Part shown: positions 24,329 through 33,243 of the stretch, piece by piece
Layout of the letters: each line of letters starts with the position of its first letter
How positions within the stretch are numbered: position 1 is the first letter of the stretch
Source: Dyella_B sp035690825
Lineage (GTDB): Bacteria > Pseudomonadota > Gammaproteobacteria > Xanthomonadales > Rhodanobacteraceae
Reading direction: 5' to 3'
Length of the DNA stretch: 64,000 nucleotides
NCBI RefSeq assembly: GCF_051954575.1
Contig: NZ_JBQCHP010000026.1
Coordinates: 1-64,000 of the forward strand
Program-made: the position numbers and the translations under genes
Notes under the pieces: generated by a model
What the model was told of the DNA's origin: nothing
What the model saw: only the letters and a program-made list of their open reading frames with translations
Databases searched by the model: none

Positions 24329-24958
24329 ATGGCCATGGACCCGATCCAGAACCTCAACCTGGTGCCGATCGTCGTCGAGCAGACCGCTCGCGGCGAGCGT
24401 TCGTATGACATCTACTCGCGCCTGCTGAAGGAACGCGTGATCTTCCTGGTCGGCGAAGTGAACGACCAGGTGGCCAACCTGCTGGTGGCGCAGATGCTGT
24501 TCCTTGAATCGGAAAATCCCGACAAGGACATCCATCTCTACATCAACAGCCCCGGCGGCGCCGTCACCGCGGGTTTGGCGATCTACGACACCATGCAGTT
24601 CATCAAGCCCGACGTCAGCACCATGTGCGTCGGCCAGGCCTGCAGCGCCGCATCGCTGCTGCTGATGGCCGGCGCCAAGGGCAAGCGCTATTCGCTGCCC
24701 AATTCGCGCGTGATGATCCATCAGCCTTCGGGCGGCGCGCGCGGCCAGGCCACCGACATCGAGATCCAGGCTCAGGAAATCCTGTACCTGCGTCGCCGCC
24801 TGAACGACATCTACGTCCATCACACCGGTCAGTCGCTCGATAGGATCGAACGTGATATGGAACGCGATCGTTTCATGAGCGCCGAACAAGCCAGGGATTA
24901 CGGCCTGATCGACGCCGTTCTGGACCGCCGCGCCGTCGAAACCGTCAAGTCGGCCTGA
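24329..24958 (+). CDS. clpP: ATP-dependent Clp protease proteolytic subunit
   Basis: A 209-aa serine peptidase forming the double-heptamer chamber that degrades proteins unfolded by ClpX or ClpA. The triad is Ser106 (GQACSAAS), His131 (MIHQPSGG) and Asp180 (ERDRFMSAEQA), at the same spacing as in E. coli. NSPGG at 73-77 forms the oxyanion region. The propeptide is short. A second ATG lies two codons downstream. Followed by clpX after a 106-nt gap that holds a hairpin. Confidence 0.98.
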   Translation: MAMDPIQNLNLVPIVVEQTARGERSYDIYSRLLKERVIFLVGEVNDQVANLLVAQMLFLESENPDKDIHLYINSPGGAVTAGLAIYDTMQFIKPDVSTMCVGQACSAASLLLMAGAKGKRYSLPNSRVMIHQPSGGARGQATDIEIQAQEILYLRRRLNDIYVHHTGQSLDRIERDMERDRFMSAEQARDYGLIDAVLDRRAVETVKSA

Positions 24959-24985
24959 TTTCAGCCGATTCACCCCTGGGAAACG

Positions 24986-25017
24986 GGGTTCCGCGTCCGG
25001 GTGCGGACTCGGAACCC
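24986..25017 (+). promoter_or_regulatory. hairpin in the clpP-clpX gap
   Basis: GGGTTCCG and CGGAACCC pair, extended inward by GTCCG/CGGAC after one mismatch, with a 4-nt loop. It has no T run. A TATTCT hexamer (25023-25028) follows and could be the -10 of a separate clpX promoter. A partial attenuator or processing site is plausible. Confidence 0.5.
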
Positions 25018-25064
25018 TGTGCTATTCTCGACCCGTACCGGGATTTTCTAGCAGGATCAAACGA

Positions 25065-26366
25065 ATGACTGACGAGCGGCAGGGCCGTTCCAACGACAGC
25101 GGCAAGATTCTTTACTGCTCCTTCTGCGGCAAGAGCCAGCATGAGGTGCGCAAGCTGATCGCGGGTCCATCCGTGTTCATCTGCGACGAGTGCGTGGAGC
25201 TGTGCAACGACCTCATCCGCGAGGAGCTGGAAGAGAAGGCCGCCTCCGGGCGTAGCCAGCTGCCCAAGCCCAAGGAGATCATGGAGACCCTCGACCAGTA
25301 TGTGGTCGGGCAGACGCGCGCCAAGAAGGCGCTGGCCGTCGCGGTCTACAACCATTACAAGCGGATGGAATCGCGCCAGCGCAGCGACGATATCGAGCTG
25401 GGCAAATCCAACATCCTGCTTATCGGCCCGACCGGCTCGGGCAAGACGCTCCTGGCCGAAACGCTGGCGCGCCTGCTCAACGTGCCGTTCACCATCGCCG
25501 ACGCCACCACGCTGACCGAAGCCGGTTACGTGGGCGAGGACGTGGAAAACATTATCCAAAAGCTGTTGCAGAAGTGCGACTACGACGTCGAAAAGGCGCA
25601 GTCGGGCATCGTCTACATCGACGAGATCGACAAGATCTCGCGCAAGAGCGAAAACCCGTCGATCACCCGCGACGTGTCCGGCGAAGGCGTGCAGCAGGCG
25701 CTGCTCAAGCTGATCGAAGGCACGCTGGCGTCAGTGCCGCCGCAGGGCGGTCGCAAGCACCCGCAGCAGGAATTCCTGCAGGTCGACACCAAGAACATCC
25801 TGTTCATTTGCGGTGGTGCGTTTGCCGGCCTGGAAAAGGTCATCCAGCAGCGCTCCGAAACCATCGGCATCGGCTTTGCCGCCGAAGTGCGTTCGAAAGA
25901 ACGTACGGAAAACCTCGGCAAGGTGCTGGCGGAAGTGGAGCCGTCGGACCTGGTGCGCTTCGGCCTGATTCCGGAATTCGTCGGCCGCCTGCCGGTGGTC
26001 GCCACCTTGGATGAGCTGGACGAACCGGCGCTGGTGAAAATCCTCACCGAGCCGCGCAACGCCGTCACCAAGCAGTTCCGCAAACTGTTCGAGATGGAAG
26101 GAGTGGAGCTGGAGTTCCGTCCGGAAGCGCTGCAAGCCATCGCCCGCAAGGCGCTCAAGCGCAAGACAGGCGCGCGTGGCTTGCGCACCATCCTCGAGCA
26201 GGTGCTACTCGACACCATGTACGAGCTGCCTTCGCTGGAGCACGTCAGCAAGGTGGTGGTGGACGATGCGGTGATCGAAGGACAGGCCGAGCCGTATCTC
26301 ATCTATCGCGGAAACCTGCAGCAACAGGCGCGCATCGGTAGCGAAAGCGGCGACGCAGCCGCCTGA
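25065..26366 (+). CDS. clpX: ATP-dependent Clp protease ATP-binding subunit ClpX
   Basis: A 433-aa AAA+ unfoldase that feeds ClpP. The N-terminal zinc-binding domain has Cys18, Cys21, Cys40 and Cys43. Walker A GPTGSGKT is at 121-128, Walker B DEIDK begins at Asp186, and the pore loop GYVGED is present. An IGFAAEVR segment corresponds to the ClpP-contacting IGF loop. The C-terminal small AAA domain ends normally. No truncation. Confidence 0.98.
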   Translation: MTDERQGRSNDSGKILYCSFCGKSQHEVRKLIAGPSVFICDECVELCNDLIREELEEKAASGRSQLPKPKEIMETLDQYVVGQTRAKKALAVAVYNHYKRMESRQRSDDIELGKSNILLIGPTGSGKTLLAETLARLLNVPFTIADATTLTEAGYVGEDVENIIQKLLQKCDYDVEKAQSGIVYIDEIDKISRKSENPSITRDVSGEGVQQALLKLIEGTLASVPPQGGRKHPQQEFLQVDTKNILFICGGAFAGLEKVIQQRSETIGIGFAAEVRSKERTENLGKVLAEVEPSDLVRFGLIPEFVGRLPVVATLDELDEPALVKILTEPRNAVTKQFRKLFEMEGVELEFRPEALQAIARKALKRKTGARGLRTILEQVLLDTMYELPSLEHVSKVVVDDAVIEGQAEPYLIYRGNLQQQARIGSESGDAAA

Positions 26367-26390
26367 TCTCCGCTCAAAAAGCAAGCCTCC

Positions 26391-26428
26391 TACGGCCTCG
26401 GCGGACTCCGCCGGGGCCGTATGTTTTC
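26391..26428 (+). terminator. rho-independent terminator after clpX
   Basis: TACGGCC and TCGGCGG pair with CCGCCGG and GGCCGTA (14 bp, one G-T pair, ACT loop), followed by TGTTTTCT. Confidence 0.75.
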
Positions 26429-26635
26429 TGTTACAGCGTCAGCACTTGTATGCGCTGAGTGATGCCTCCACTTGACGAGTCAATGGCCTCGGCGCAGTGT
26501 CGGGGTCGTCGACCGAGTGGCGCAGGATGCGCCGCGCAAATCCAGACGTGCAACACCGGAACGGTCGATGCTGAAGAGTAGCCAGGACGACTGCTCGAAG
26601 ACTTCCCAACTTACATTCGCGAGAGAAACCCTCCG

Positions 26636-29134
26636 ATGGCAAAAAGTGCCGCAATCTCCACTGCTACTGGCGCCGCCCTGGACGTACTGCCGGTGCTTCC
26701 GCTGCGCGACGTGGTCGTGTATCCGCAGATGGTGATTCCATTGTTTGTGGGGCGCGACAAATCCATGCGCGCGCTAGAACGTGCCATGGAGGGCGAACGG
26801 CAAATTCTGCTGGTCGCACAGAAGAGCCCGGATATCGACGATCCGGCCATCAAGGATCTGCACGAGATCGGCACGCTCGCCGGCGTGCTGCAATTGCTGA
26901 AGCTTCCCGACGGCACGGTGAAAGTGCTGGTCGAAGGCCAGGCACGCGTGGCGATCGAGCAATACCAGGACGAGAGCGGCATGCTCACCGCACGCTCGCG
27001 CGTCATCGAGCCGGTGTACGGCTTGAAAGAGCGCGAACTGGACGTCGTGTCACGCACGCTCGTGTCGCTGTTCGAACAACTGGTCAAGCAGAGCCGCAAG
27101 CTGCCGCCGGAAGTGTTGGCGACGTTGTCGGGCATCGATGATCCTTCGCGCCTGGCCGACTCCATCGCTGCGCATCTGTCCGTGCGCATGGCAGACAAGC
27201 AGAAAGTGCTGGAAACGGCCGACGTCGGCCAGCGCCTGGAATTGCTGATCGGCCTGGTCGACAGCGAAATCGATCTGCAGCAGGTAGAAAAGCGCATCCG
27301 CGGCCGCGTGAAGTCGCAGATGGAAAAGAGTCAGCGCGAGTACTACCTCAACGAGCAGATGAAGGCGATCCAGAAGGAACTGGGCGAGGGTGAGGAAGGC
27401 CCGAACGAAATCGAGGAACTGCAAAAGAAAATCGAAGACGCCGGCATGCCCAAGCCGGTGCTGGCTAAGGCGCGCCAGGAATTCGGCAAGCTCAAGCAGA
27501 TGTCGCCGATGTCGGCCGAAGCCACGGTGGTGCGCAACTACCTCGATTGGCTGATCGGCGTGCCGTGGAAGAAGCGCAGCAAGGTGCGCAAGGATCTCGC
27601 GCTCGCGCAGCAAGTGCTGGATGCCGATCACTTCGGCCTGGAGAAGGTGAAGGAACGCATCCTCGAATATCTCGCTGTGCAGCAGCGCGTCAGCACCATG
27701 AAGGGCCCGATCCTGTGCCTGGTCGGCCCGCCCGGCGTGGGCAAGACCTCGCTCGGCCAGTCGATCGCCAAGGCGACCAACCGCAAGTTCGTCCGCATGA
27801 GCCTCGGCGGTGTGCGCGACGAAGCGGAGATCCGTGGCCATCGCCGCACCTACATCGGTTCGATGCCGGGCCGCATCGTGCAGAACATGAACAAGGTTGG
27901 CAGCAAGAATCCGCTGTTCGTGCTGGATGAGATCGACAAGATGTCGATGGATTTCCGCGGCGATCCGTCTTCGGCGTTGCTGGAAGTGCTCGATCCGGAG
28001 CAGAACCACGCGTTCAACGACCACTACCTGGAAGTGGACCTGGACCTCTCCGAAGTGATGTGGGTGGCCACCGCCAACTCGCTGAACATTCCTGGCCCGC
28101 TTCTGGACCGCATGGAAGTCATCCGCATTCCGGGTTACACCGAAGACGAAAAGCTCGCGATCGCGCTGAAATACCTGCTGCCGAAGCAGATCAAGGCCAA
28201 CGGCCTGAAGCCGGACGAAGTCACCGTGGACGGCGAAGCGGTGCGCGACATCGTGCGCTACTACACGCGCGAGTCGGGTGTGCGCAATCTGGAACGCGAG
28301 ATTTCCAAGATCTGCCGCAAGGTGGTCAAGCAACTGACGCTGGGTGAACTGAAAGAAGGCGCCGAACCGGCCAAGGCCGGCAAGAAGAAGGCGAAGGCGG
28401 TGCCCGGCAAGGTCGCGGTCAATTCCGACAACCTCGAGAAATATCTCGGTGTGCGCCGCTTCGATTTCGGCCGTAAGGAACAGCAGAACGAAGTGGGCCT
28501 GGTGACCGGTCTGGCATGGACGCAGGTGGGCGGCGATCTGCTCAGCATCGAAGCGTCGATCGTGCCCGGCAAGGGACGTCAGGTGCATACCGGGCAGCTT
28601 GGCGACGTGATGAAGGAATCCATCCAGGCCGCGTTGTCGGTGGTGCGTGCGCGTGCCGACCAGCTTGGCATCGACAAGGATTTCCACGAGAAATTCGACC
28701 TGCACATCCACGTGCCGGAAGGCGCCACACCGAAAGATGGCCCGAGCGCGGGCATCGCGATGTGCACGGCGCTGGTGTCCGCGCTCACCAAGGTGCCGGT
28801 GCGCTCCGAAGTGGCGATGACCGGCGAAATCACGCTGCGCGGTCGTGTGCTGCCGATCGGCGGCTTGAAGGAGAAACTGCTCGCGGCGCACCGCGGCGGC
28901 ATCACCACCGTGATCATTCCGGACGAAAACCGCAAGGATCTGGCCGATATTCCGGAGAACATCACCAGTTCGCTGGACATCCATCCCGTGCGCTGGATCG
29001 ATGAAGTGCTCGACATTGCACTGGAACGTCCGCTGCAACCGTTGGCGAAGGAACCGAGCGAGACCGCCGCCGCCACGACTGAAGCGGTAGCCCAGCACGA
29101 CGATGGAGCGGAAACGCCAGCACGCCCGCATTGA
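26636..29134 (+). CDS. lon: ATP-dependent protease Lon
   Basis: An 832-aa homohexameric AAA+ protease for misfolded and short-lived regulatory proteins. The N-terminal LON substrate-binding domain covers about 15-210, followed by a coiled coil. Walker A GPPGVGKT is at 364-371. The C-terminal peptidase has the Ser-Lys dyad: Ser704 (DGPSAGI) and Lys747 (GLKEKLLA), 43 residues apart as in E. coli. A Lys/Ala-rich insertion near residues 575-595 lies between AAA and protease domains. GAGAG is upstream of the ATG. It has its own terminator, so it is probably a single-gene unit. Confidence 0.98.
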   Translation: MAKSAAISTATGAALDVLPVLPLRDVVVYPQMVIPLFVGRDKSMRALERAMEGERQILLVAQKSPDIDDPAIKDLHEIGTLAGVLQLLKLPDGTVKVLVEGQARVAIEQYQDESGMLTARSRVIEPVYGLKERELDVVSRTLVSLFEQLVKQSRKLPPEVLATLSGIDDPSRLADSIAAHLSVRMADKQKVLETADVGQRLELLIGLVDSEIDLQQVEKRIRGRVKSQMEKSQREYYLNEQMKAIQKELGEGEEGPNEIEELQKKIEDAGMPKPVLAKARQEFGKLKQMSPMSAEATVVRNYLDWLIGVPWKKRSKVRKDLALAQQVLDADHFGLEKVKERILEYLAVQQRVSTMKGPILCLVGPPGVGKTSLGQSIAKATNRKFVRMSLGGVRDEAEIRGHRRTYIGSMPGRIVQNMNKVGSKNPLFVLDEIDKMSMDFRGDPSSALLEVLDPEQNHAFNDHYLEVDLDLSEVMWVATANSLNIPGPLLDRMEVIRIPGYTEDEKLAIALKYLLPKQIKANGLKPDEVTVDGEAVRDIVRYYTRESGVRNLEREISKICRKVVKQLTLGELKEGAEPAKAGKKKAKAVPGKVAVNSDNLEKYLGVRRFDFGRKEQQNEVGLVTGLAWTQVGGDLLSIEASIVPGKGRQVHTGQLGDVMKESIQAALSVVRARADQLGIDKDFHEKFDLHIHVPEGATPKDGPSAGIAMCTALVSALTKVPVRSEVAMTGEITLRGRVLPIGGLKEKLLAAHRGGITTVIIPDENRKDLADIPENITSSLDIHPVRWIDEVLDIALERPLQPLAKEPSETAAATTEAVAQHDDGAETPARPH

Positions 29135-29160
29135 TTGATCGTTGCATTGAGGTTTGTGAC

Positions 29161-29191
29161 AGGCGGCACGTATTCCGTGTCGCCTTTTTTT
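29161..29191 (+). terminator. rho-independent terminator of lon
   Basis: AGGCGGCACG pairs with CGTGTCGCCT (one G-T pair), with a 5-nt loop and seven or more T residues after the stem. Confidence 0.88.
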
Positions 29192-29289
29192 CAGGCGTGC
29201 TTAGCACGGCCGGATGCGCTTTGCATAGCTTCTGGCGATGCGCGAACGCGCACTGCTGAACATCGCGCAATGCGTTGGTGCAGCTTGTA

Positions 29290-29318
29290 TTGCGGACCCT
29301 TGGGGGCGCTGGTATAAA
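29290..29318 (+). promoter_or_regulatory. sigma-70 promoter of hup
   Basis: TTGCGG (29290-29295), a 17-nt spacer and TATAAA (29313-29318), about 145 nt before the hup start. Confidence 0.6.
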
Positions 29319-29462
29319 GGCTCACCGCCATCCTGGGCGCCAGCCATACACAGCGATGCGGGTCTGCGAGGCAGCGCCCTGCACGATGCCAACGATCCTT
29401 TCCCGCGTTGTCCCAATCCCAACCGTTCCGCGGGCCGAATACCTGTTTAAGGGAGTAACTCA

Positions 29463-29735
29463 ATGAATAAAACCGATCTGATCAATGCCGTCGCCGAAAA
29501 AGCCGAACTGACCAAGGCCGACGCAGGCCGTGCGCTCGAAGCGTTCTTCGAGACCGTGCAGAAGGCGCTGCAAGGCGGCGACGACGTCTCGGTCGTCGGC
29601 TTCGGTACCTTCACCGTGCGCAGCCGCGCCGCTCGTACCGGCCGCAACCCCCGCACGAACGAAGAGATCAAGATCGCCGCGTCCAAGGTTCCGGCCTTCA
29701 AGGCTGGCAAGTCGCTCAAGGACGCCCTAAACTAA
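29463..29735 (+). CDS. hup: DNA-binding protein HU
   Basis: A 90-aa nucleoid protein that bends and compacts DNA as a dimer. Typical HU features are MNKTDLINAVAEKAELTKADA at the start, GFGTFTVR in the middle, the DNA-contacting arm RTGRNPRTNEEI (residues about 58-69) with its Pro, and the end VPAFKAGKSLKDALN. AAGGGAG lies before the ATG. The lon-hup-tRNA-ppiD order is usual in this group. tRNA-Val begins 18 nt after the stop. Confidence 0.97.
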   Translation: MNKTDLINAVAEKAELTKADAGRALEAFFETVQKALQGGDDVSVVGFGTFTVRSRAARTGRNPRTNEEIKIAASKVPAFKAGKSLKDALN

Positions 29736-29752
29736 GCGGCCCGCTAGGGTCC

Positions 29753-29827
29753 GGGTGCTTAGCTCAGCGGTAGAGCGTCGCCCTTACAAGGCGAGGGTCG
29801 TAGGTTCGATCCCTACAGCACCCACCA
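29753..29827 (+). tRNA. tRNA-Val (TAC)
   Basis: 75 nt. Acceptor GGGTGCT/AGCACCC, anticodon loop CTTACAA (TAC), encoded CCA. Lies 18 nt after hup with no promoter of its own visible, so it may depend on hup read-through. Confidence 0.97.
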
Positions 29828-29834
29828 GTAACGT

Positions 29835-29911
29835 GGAGCGGTAGTTCAGTCGGTTAGAATGCTGGCCTGTCACGCCGGAGGTCGCGGGTTCGAGTCCCGT
29901 CCGCTCCGCCA
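29835..29911 (+). tRNA. tRNA-Asp (GTC), copy 1
   Basis: 77 nt. Anticodon loop CTGTCAC (GTC), encoded CCA. The sequence is identical to the tRNA-Asp on the other strand at 42154-42230. Confidence 0.97.
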
Positions 29912-29919
29912 CGGTTTGC

Positions 29920-29943
29920 AAGGGCGCCCCCGTGGCGCCTTTG
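29920..29943 (+). terminator. weak terminator after tRNA-Asp
   Basis: AAGGGCGCC and GGCGCCTTT can pair with one bulged G, with a short T tract. A modest candidate. Confidence 0.4.
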
Positions 29944-29995
29944 TCGTTTAAGGTCAACGCGCGGCGACGCGCAAACATCATCGCGGGAAGAGCTC

Positions 29996-31903
29996 ATGCT
30001 GCAGTCACTACGTGACAAAATACATGGATGGCCGGCCATTATCGTGCTGGGCATTGCCGTATTCGCCATGTCGTTCTTCGGCATCGAAGGCTACTTCAAC
30101 TCCCATGTTGAAACCTTCGTGGCCAAGGTCGGCAAGCGCGAAATCAGCCAGCAGCAGTTCCAGGACACCATCAACCGCATCCGTCAGCAGCAGCGCGCAC
30201 AACTGGGCGACCAGTTCGACGCCAGCGTGTTCGACAAACCCCAATTCAAGCAGCAGGTGCTGGACGAGCTGATCAACCAGCAAGTGCTGCTGCAGGCCAA
30301 CGAAGATCTGGGCATGCGCGTGTCGGATCAGGCGCTGCGCGACGCCATCGCCTCGCAGCCGGCGTTCCAGGTCGACGGCAAGTTCGATCAAAACATGTAC
30401 CGCGCGCAGCTCGCTGGCGCCGGCATGACGCCGCAGGCCTATCAGGATGGCTTGCGCACCCAGATGGAAAGCAGCTTGTTGCAGGATGCGATCAGCAGCA
30501 GCACGATCGTGACGCCGGCCGACATCGACCGCTATCTGGATCTGAAACTGCAGCGCCGGGACATCCGCTATTTCGTGCTGCCGCGTCCGGCCCCGGAAGA
30601 CAGCCAGGTCACCGACGCGCAAGTGCAGGATTACTACAAGGCGCACCAGGCGGATTTCATGAATCCGGAACAGGTGTCGCTGAAATACATCGAAGTGAAT
30701 GGCGCGGATCTGAAAGCCGATACGCAACCCACCGATGAAGAACTGAAAAAGCGCTATCAGAGCGAACTCTCTCGTTTCGGCATGCCGGAAGAGCGCGAGG
30801 TGTCGCACATCCTGATCAACGTGCCGAAAAACGCCACGCCCGCGCAGCAGAAAGCCGCGCTGGAAAAAGCCGAGAAAATCGCTGCCGAAGCCACGCCGGC
30901 CAACTTCGCCAAGCTGGCCCAGCAGGATTCGGACGACTTGGGTTCCAAACTGCAAGGCGGCGACCTGGGCTGGTTGCAGAAAGGCGTGACCAATCCCGCG
31001 TTCGATGCGGCGATGTTCGCGCTGCAGAAAGGACAGATCTCCAAACCGGTGCTGTCCGACGAGGGCTATCACATCATCTACCTGCGCGACATTCGCAGCG
31101 GCCAGACCAAGCCGTTCGAGCAGGTGCGCGATCAATTGCTGAAAGAAGCCACCACCGGTGAGCGCGATCGCGTCTACAACGAAACGGCCGGCAAGATGAC
31201 CGACCTGACCTCGCAGAATCCCGGCTCGCTGGAGCCCGCCGCGCAGGCGCTGAAGCTTGAGATCAAGGAAACGCCGCTGTTCGGTCGCCAGGGCGGGCAG
31301 GGCATCGCCGCCAATCCGAAGCTGGTGGCCGCGGCGTTCTCCAACGACGTGCTCGTGGCCGGCAACAATTCGCCGCTGATCAATCTCGGCAAGAACGATT
31401 CTGTCGTCGTGCGCGTGGACAGGCACGTGCCGGCCTCGGTCAAGCCGGTCGCCGAAGTGCATGACGCCATCGTGCAGAAGATCCTGGACCAGCGCATTGC
31501 CGAAGCGGCCAGCAAGAAGGCCGATGTACTGGTGCAGCGTCTTGGCAAGGGCGAAGACATCGCCGCCGTGGCCAAGGCCGAGCATGCCGACCTGCAGAGC
31601 GTGAACCAGGCGCAGCGCGTGCAGCAGGGCGTACCGCAACCCGTGCTGACGCAGGCGTTCAAGACGCCGCATCCGGCGGCCGACGGCAAACCGCAGTACG
31701 CCAGTGTCGCGCTCGATCACGGCAGCTACGCCATCCTGGCCGTGGACAAGGTGCAAGGGGGCGATCTGTCCAAGCTGACCGCCGACGACCGCCAGCAGCT
31801 CTATCGCCAGATGGTGCAGGTCTACGCGGCGATGGAAGCGCAGGGTCTGGTCGACATGCTCAAGTCCAAGGCGAAGATCGAGGTCGCCAAGGACCGCATG
31901 TAA
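29996..31903 (+). CDS. ppiD: peptidyl-prolyl isomerase PpiD (SurA/PpiD family, membrane-anchored)
   Basis: A 635-aa periplasmic folding factor anchored in the inner membrane. The N-terminal membrane segment is at about residues 13-30 (WPAIIVLGIAVFAMSFFGI). A SurA_N-like chaperone part (about 35-190) follows, then a parvulin domain (about 265-370: EEREVSHILINV...GGDLGWLQKG...SDEGYHIIYL) and a long C-terminal region. It interacts with the Sec translocon and emerging periplasmic and outer-membrane proteins. The position after lon-hup is conserved in gammaproteobacteria. Confidence 0.95.
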   Translation: MLQSLRDKIHGWPAIIVLGIAVFAMSFFGIEGYFNSHVETFVAKVGKREISQQQFQDTINRIRQQQRAQLGDQFDASVFDKPQFKQQVLDELINQQVLLQANEDLGMRVSDQALRDAIASQPAFQVDGKFDQNMYRAQLAGAGMTPQAYQDGLRTQMESSLLQDAISSSTIVTPADIDRYLDLKLQRRDIRYFVLPRPAPEDSQVTDAQVQDYYKAHQADFMNPEQVSLKYIEVNGADLKADTQPTDEELKKRYQSELSRFGMPEEREVSHILINVPKNATPAQQKAALEKAEKIAAEATPANFAKLAQQDSDDLGSKLQGGDLGWLQKGVTNPAFDAAMFALQKGQISKPVLSDEGYHIIYLRDIRSGQTKPFEQVRDQLLKEATTGERDRVYNETAGKMTDLTSQNPGSLEPAAQALKLEIKETPLFGRQGGQGIAANPKLVAAAFSNDVLVAGNNSPLINLGKNDSVVVRVDRHVPASVKPVAEVHDAIVQKILDQRIAEAASKKADVLVQRLGKGEDIAAVAKAEHADLQSVNQAQRVQQGVPQPVLTQAFKTPHPAADGKPQYASVALDHGSYAILAVDKVQGGDLSKLTADDRQQLYRQMVQVYAAMEAQGLVDMLKSKAKIEVAKDRM

Positions 31904-31926
31904 TCAAGCGCAAACGATCGCGCAAA

Positions 31927-31957
31927 GAAAAGGCGGCTCGGAAGGGCCGCCTTTTTT
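31927..31957. terminator. bidirectional terminator between ppiD and mltD
   Basis: AAGGCGGC and GCCGCCTT pair around an 8- to 9-nt loop, with an A run on the left and a T run on the right, so it can stop transcription from both converging genes. Confidence 0.85.
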
Positions 31958-31995
31958 CGTTGAACGATGTGGAACAGTGATTCGGCTGCTCGACG

Positions 31996-33243
31996 TCAGT
32001 GCTTGCCGGACGAACCGACCTTGAGCATCTGACCCGGCTTCAGCGCCTTGCCATGCAGATGATTCAAGCGCTCGAGCGTGCTGACGCTGGTGGAATAATT
32101 GCGCGCGATCTGCCATAGGCTTTCGCCGGGACGCACGACGTGTGTGCTTGCGTGACGCGGCGCTTGCGCCTGGTCTTCATCATCCTGTGCCTTGTCCGCC
32201 GCATAGGGTGCATGCAGGGGAACCGTGGACGAAACGCTGGCGGTCATGTCCTGCGCGTTGGCGATCTGCATGGCGTTGCGCAGTTGTTCGGCGTTGCGAT
32301 GCGGCATCAGCAGGTGCCCGGGGCCGTCCGTGTCCAGAAAATTGCTTTGCAGCGCGGGGTTCAGCCGCTTCAGAGCATCTGTATCCATGCCCGCATGATC
32401 CGCCGCGACGGACAAGGACATGCTGCGGTTCACCTCCACCGTTTCCAGATGCTGGTCGGCAGGCAGGGTGGGCAGATCGACGCGGAAGCGCGAGGGATCG
32501 CGCACCACGCAGGAGATGGCCAGCAATTTGGTGAGATGCTCGCGGGTAATACGCGGCACCGGCAATTTCGGAATGGCCGGTTCGTCCGGCGGCGTACCAT
32601 GCTGCTGCACCAGGCGTTGCACGCCGAATTCGCCGCGATTGAAGGCGTAGTCGACCAAGCGCCAGTCGTGCAACTGGTTGTAATAGTCATGCAGCATGTG
32701 CATCACGCCATCGGTCGAGGCGGAGGTATCCAGCCGGCCGTCGTAGCCGCGCTCTACATGCAGGCCCATCACACGCGCCGTGCTTTGCACCAGCTGCCAC
32801 ATGCCGGCAGGTAGATTGCGATGGCCCGGCACGGGGCGATACTGGCTTTCCACCCACGGCAGCAGCACGAATTCACCTGCCACGTCATATTTCTCGGCCG
32901 CTTGCTGGACGTAGACGATCTGCGGCAACGCATCGCTCATTTGTGCTTCGAAGCGTTGCGGATTCTGCGTGTAGCGATGCGCCCACACCATGATCTGCGG
33001 ATCCGCATCGCAATCGGACATGACGAAACTGCCGCGCAGCTTGTCCCACACATTGGCGGTGGTCACCTCGGGCGTGCTCTGCGGCGCTTGTATCTGCGGC
33101 GAAGGCAAGGATGGTGCGGGTGCCGGAATCGACGCTGGCGCAACCTTCGCTGGAATGTGGCCCGACTGGTTCACGGAGGGCGTGGCGCATGCGGTCAAAA
33201 GCGAGGCCAACGCAGCGGGCAGAAGTCGTCGTGTGTGCTTCAT
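31996..33243 (-). CDS. mltD: membrane-bound lytic murein transglycosylase, MltD-like lipoprotein with LysM
   Basis: A 415-aa predicted outer-membrane lipoprotein (lipobox LLTAC, Cys19) that cleaves peptidoglycan between MurNAc and GlcNAc. The SLT domain (about residues 110-240) has catalytic Glu132 in LLPWVESQYRP, with AGMWQLVQSTARVMGL downstream. One C-terminal LysM (about 365-410: HVVRPGESLWQIARNYSTS...ALKPGQMLKV) is visible; E. coli MltD has two. The start overlaps the gloB stop by ATGA, the conserved gloB-mltD pairing. The start at 33243 is fixed by the signal peptide. Confidence 0.93.
   Translation of the reverse strand: MKHTRRLLPAALASLLTACATPSVNQSGHIPAKVAPASIPAPAPSLPSPQIQAPQSTPEVTTANVWDKLRGSFVMSDCDADPQIMVWAHRYTQNPQRFEAQMSDALPQIVYVQQAAEKYDVAGEFVLLPWVESQYRPVPGHRNLPAGMWQLVQSTARVMGLHVERGYDGRLDTSASTDGVMHMLHDYYNQLHDWRLVDYAFNRGEFGVQRLVQQHGTPPDEPAIPKLPVPRITREHLTKLLAISCVVRDPSRFRVDLPTLPADQHLETVEVNRSMSLSVAADHAGMDTDALKRLNPALQSNFLDTDGPGHLLMPHRNAEQLRNAMQIANAQDMTASVSSTVPLHAPYAADKAQDDEDQAQAPRHASTHVVRPGESLWQIARNYSTSVSTLERLNHLHGKALKPGQMLKVGSSGKH

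Larger units (their letters stand above)
29135..29462. other. lon-hup intergenic region
   Basis: 328 nt containing the lon terminator (29161-29191) and a likely hup promoter (29290-29318), followed by a 5' leader of about 135 nt. I see no gene or recognisable RNA in the leader. Confidence 0.6.
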
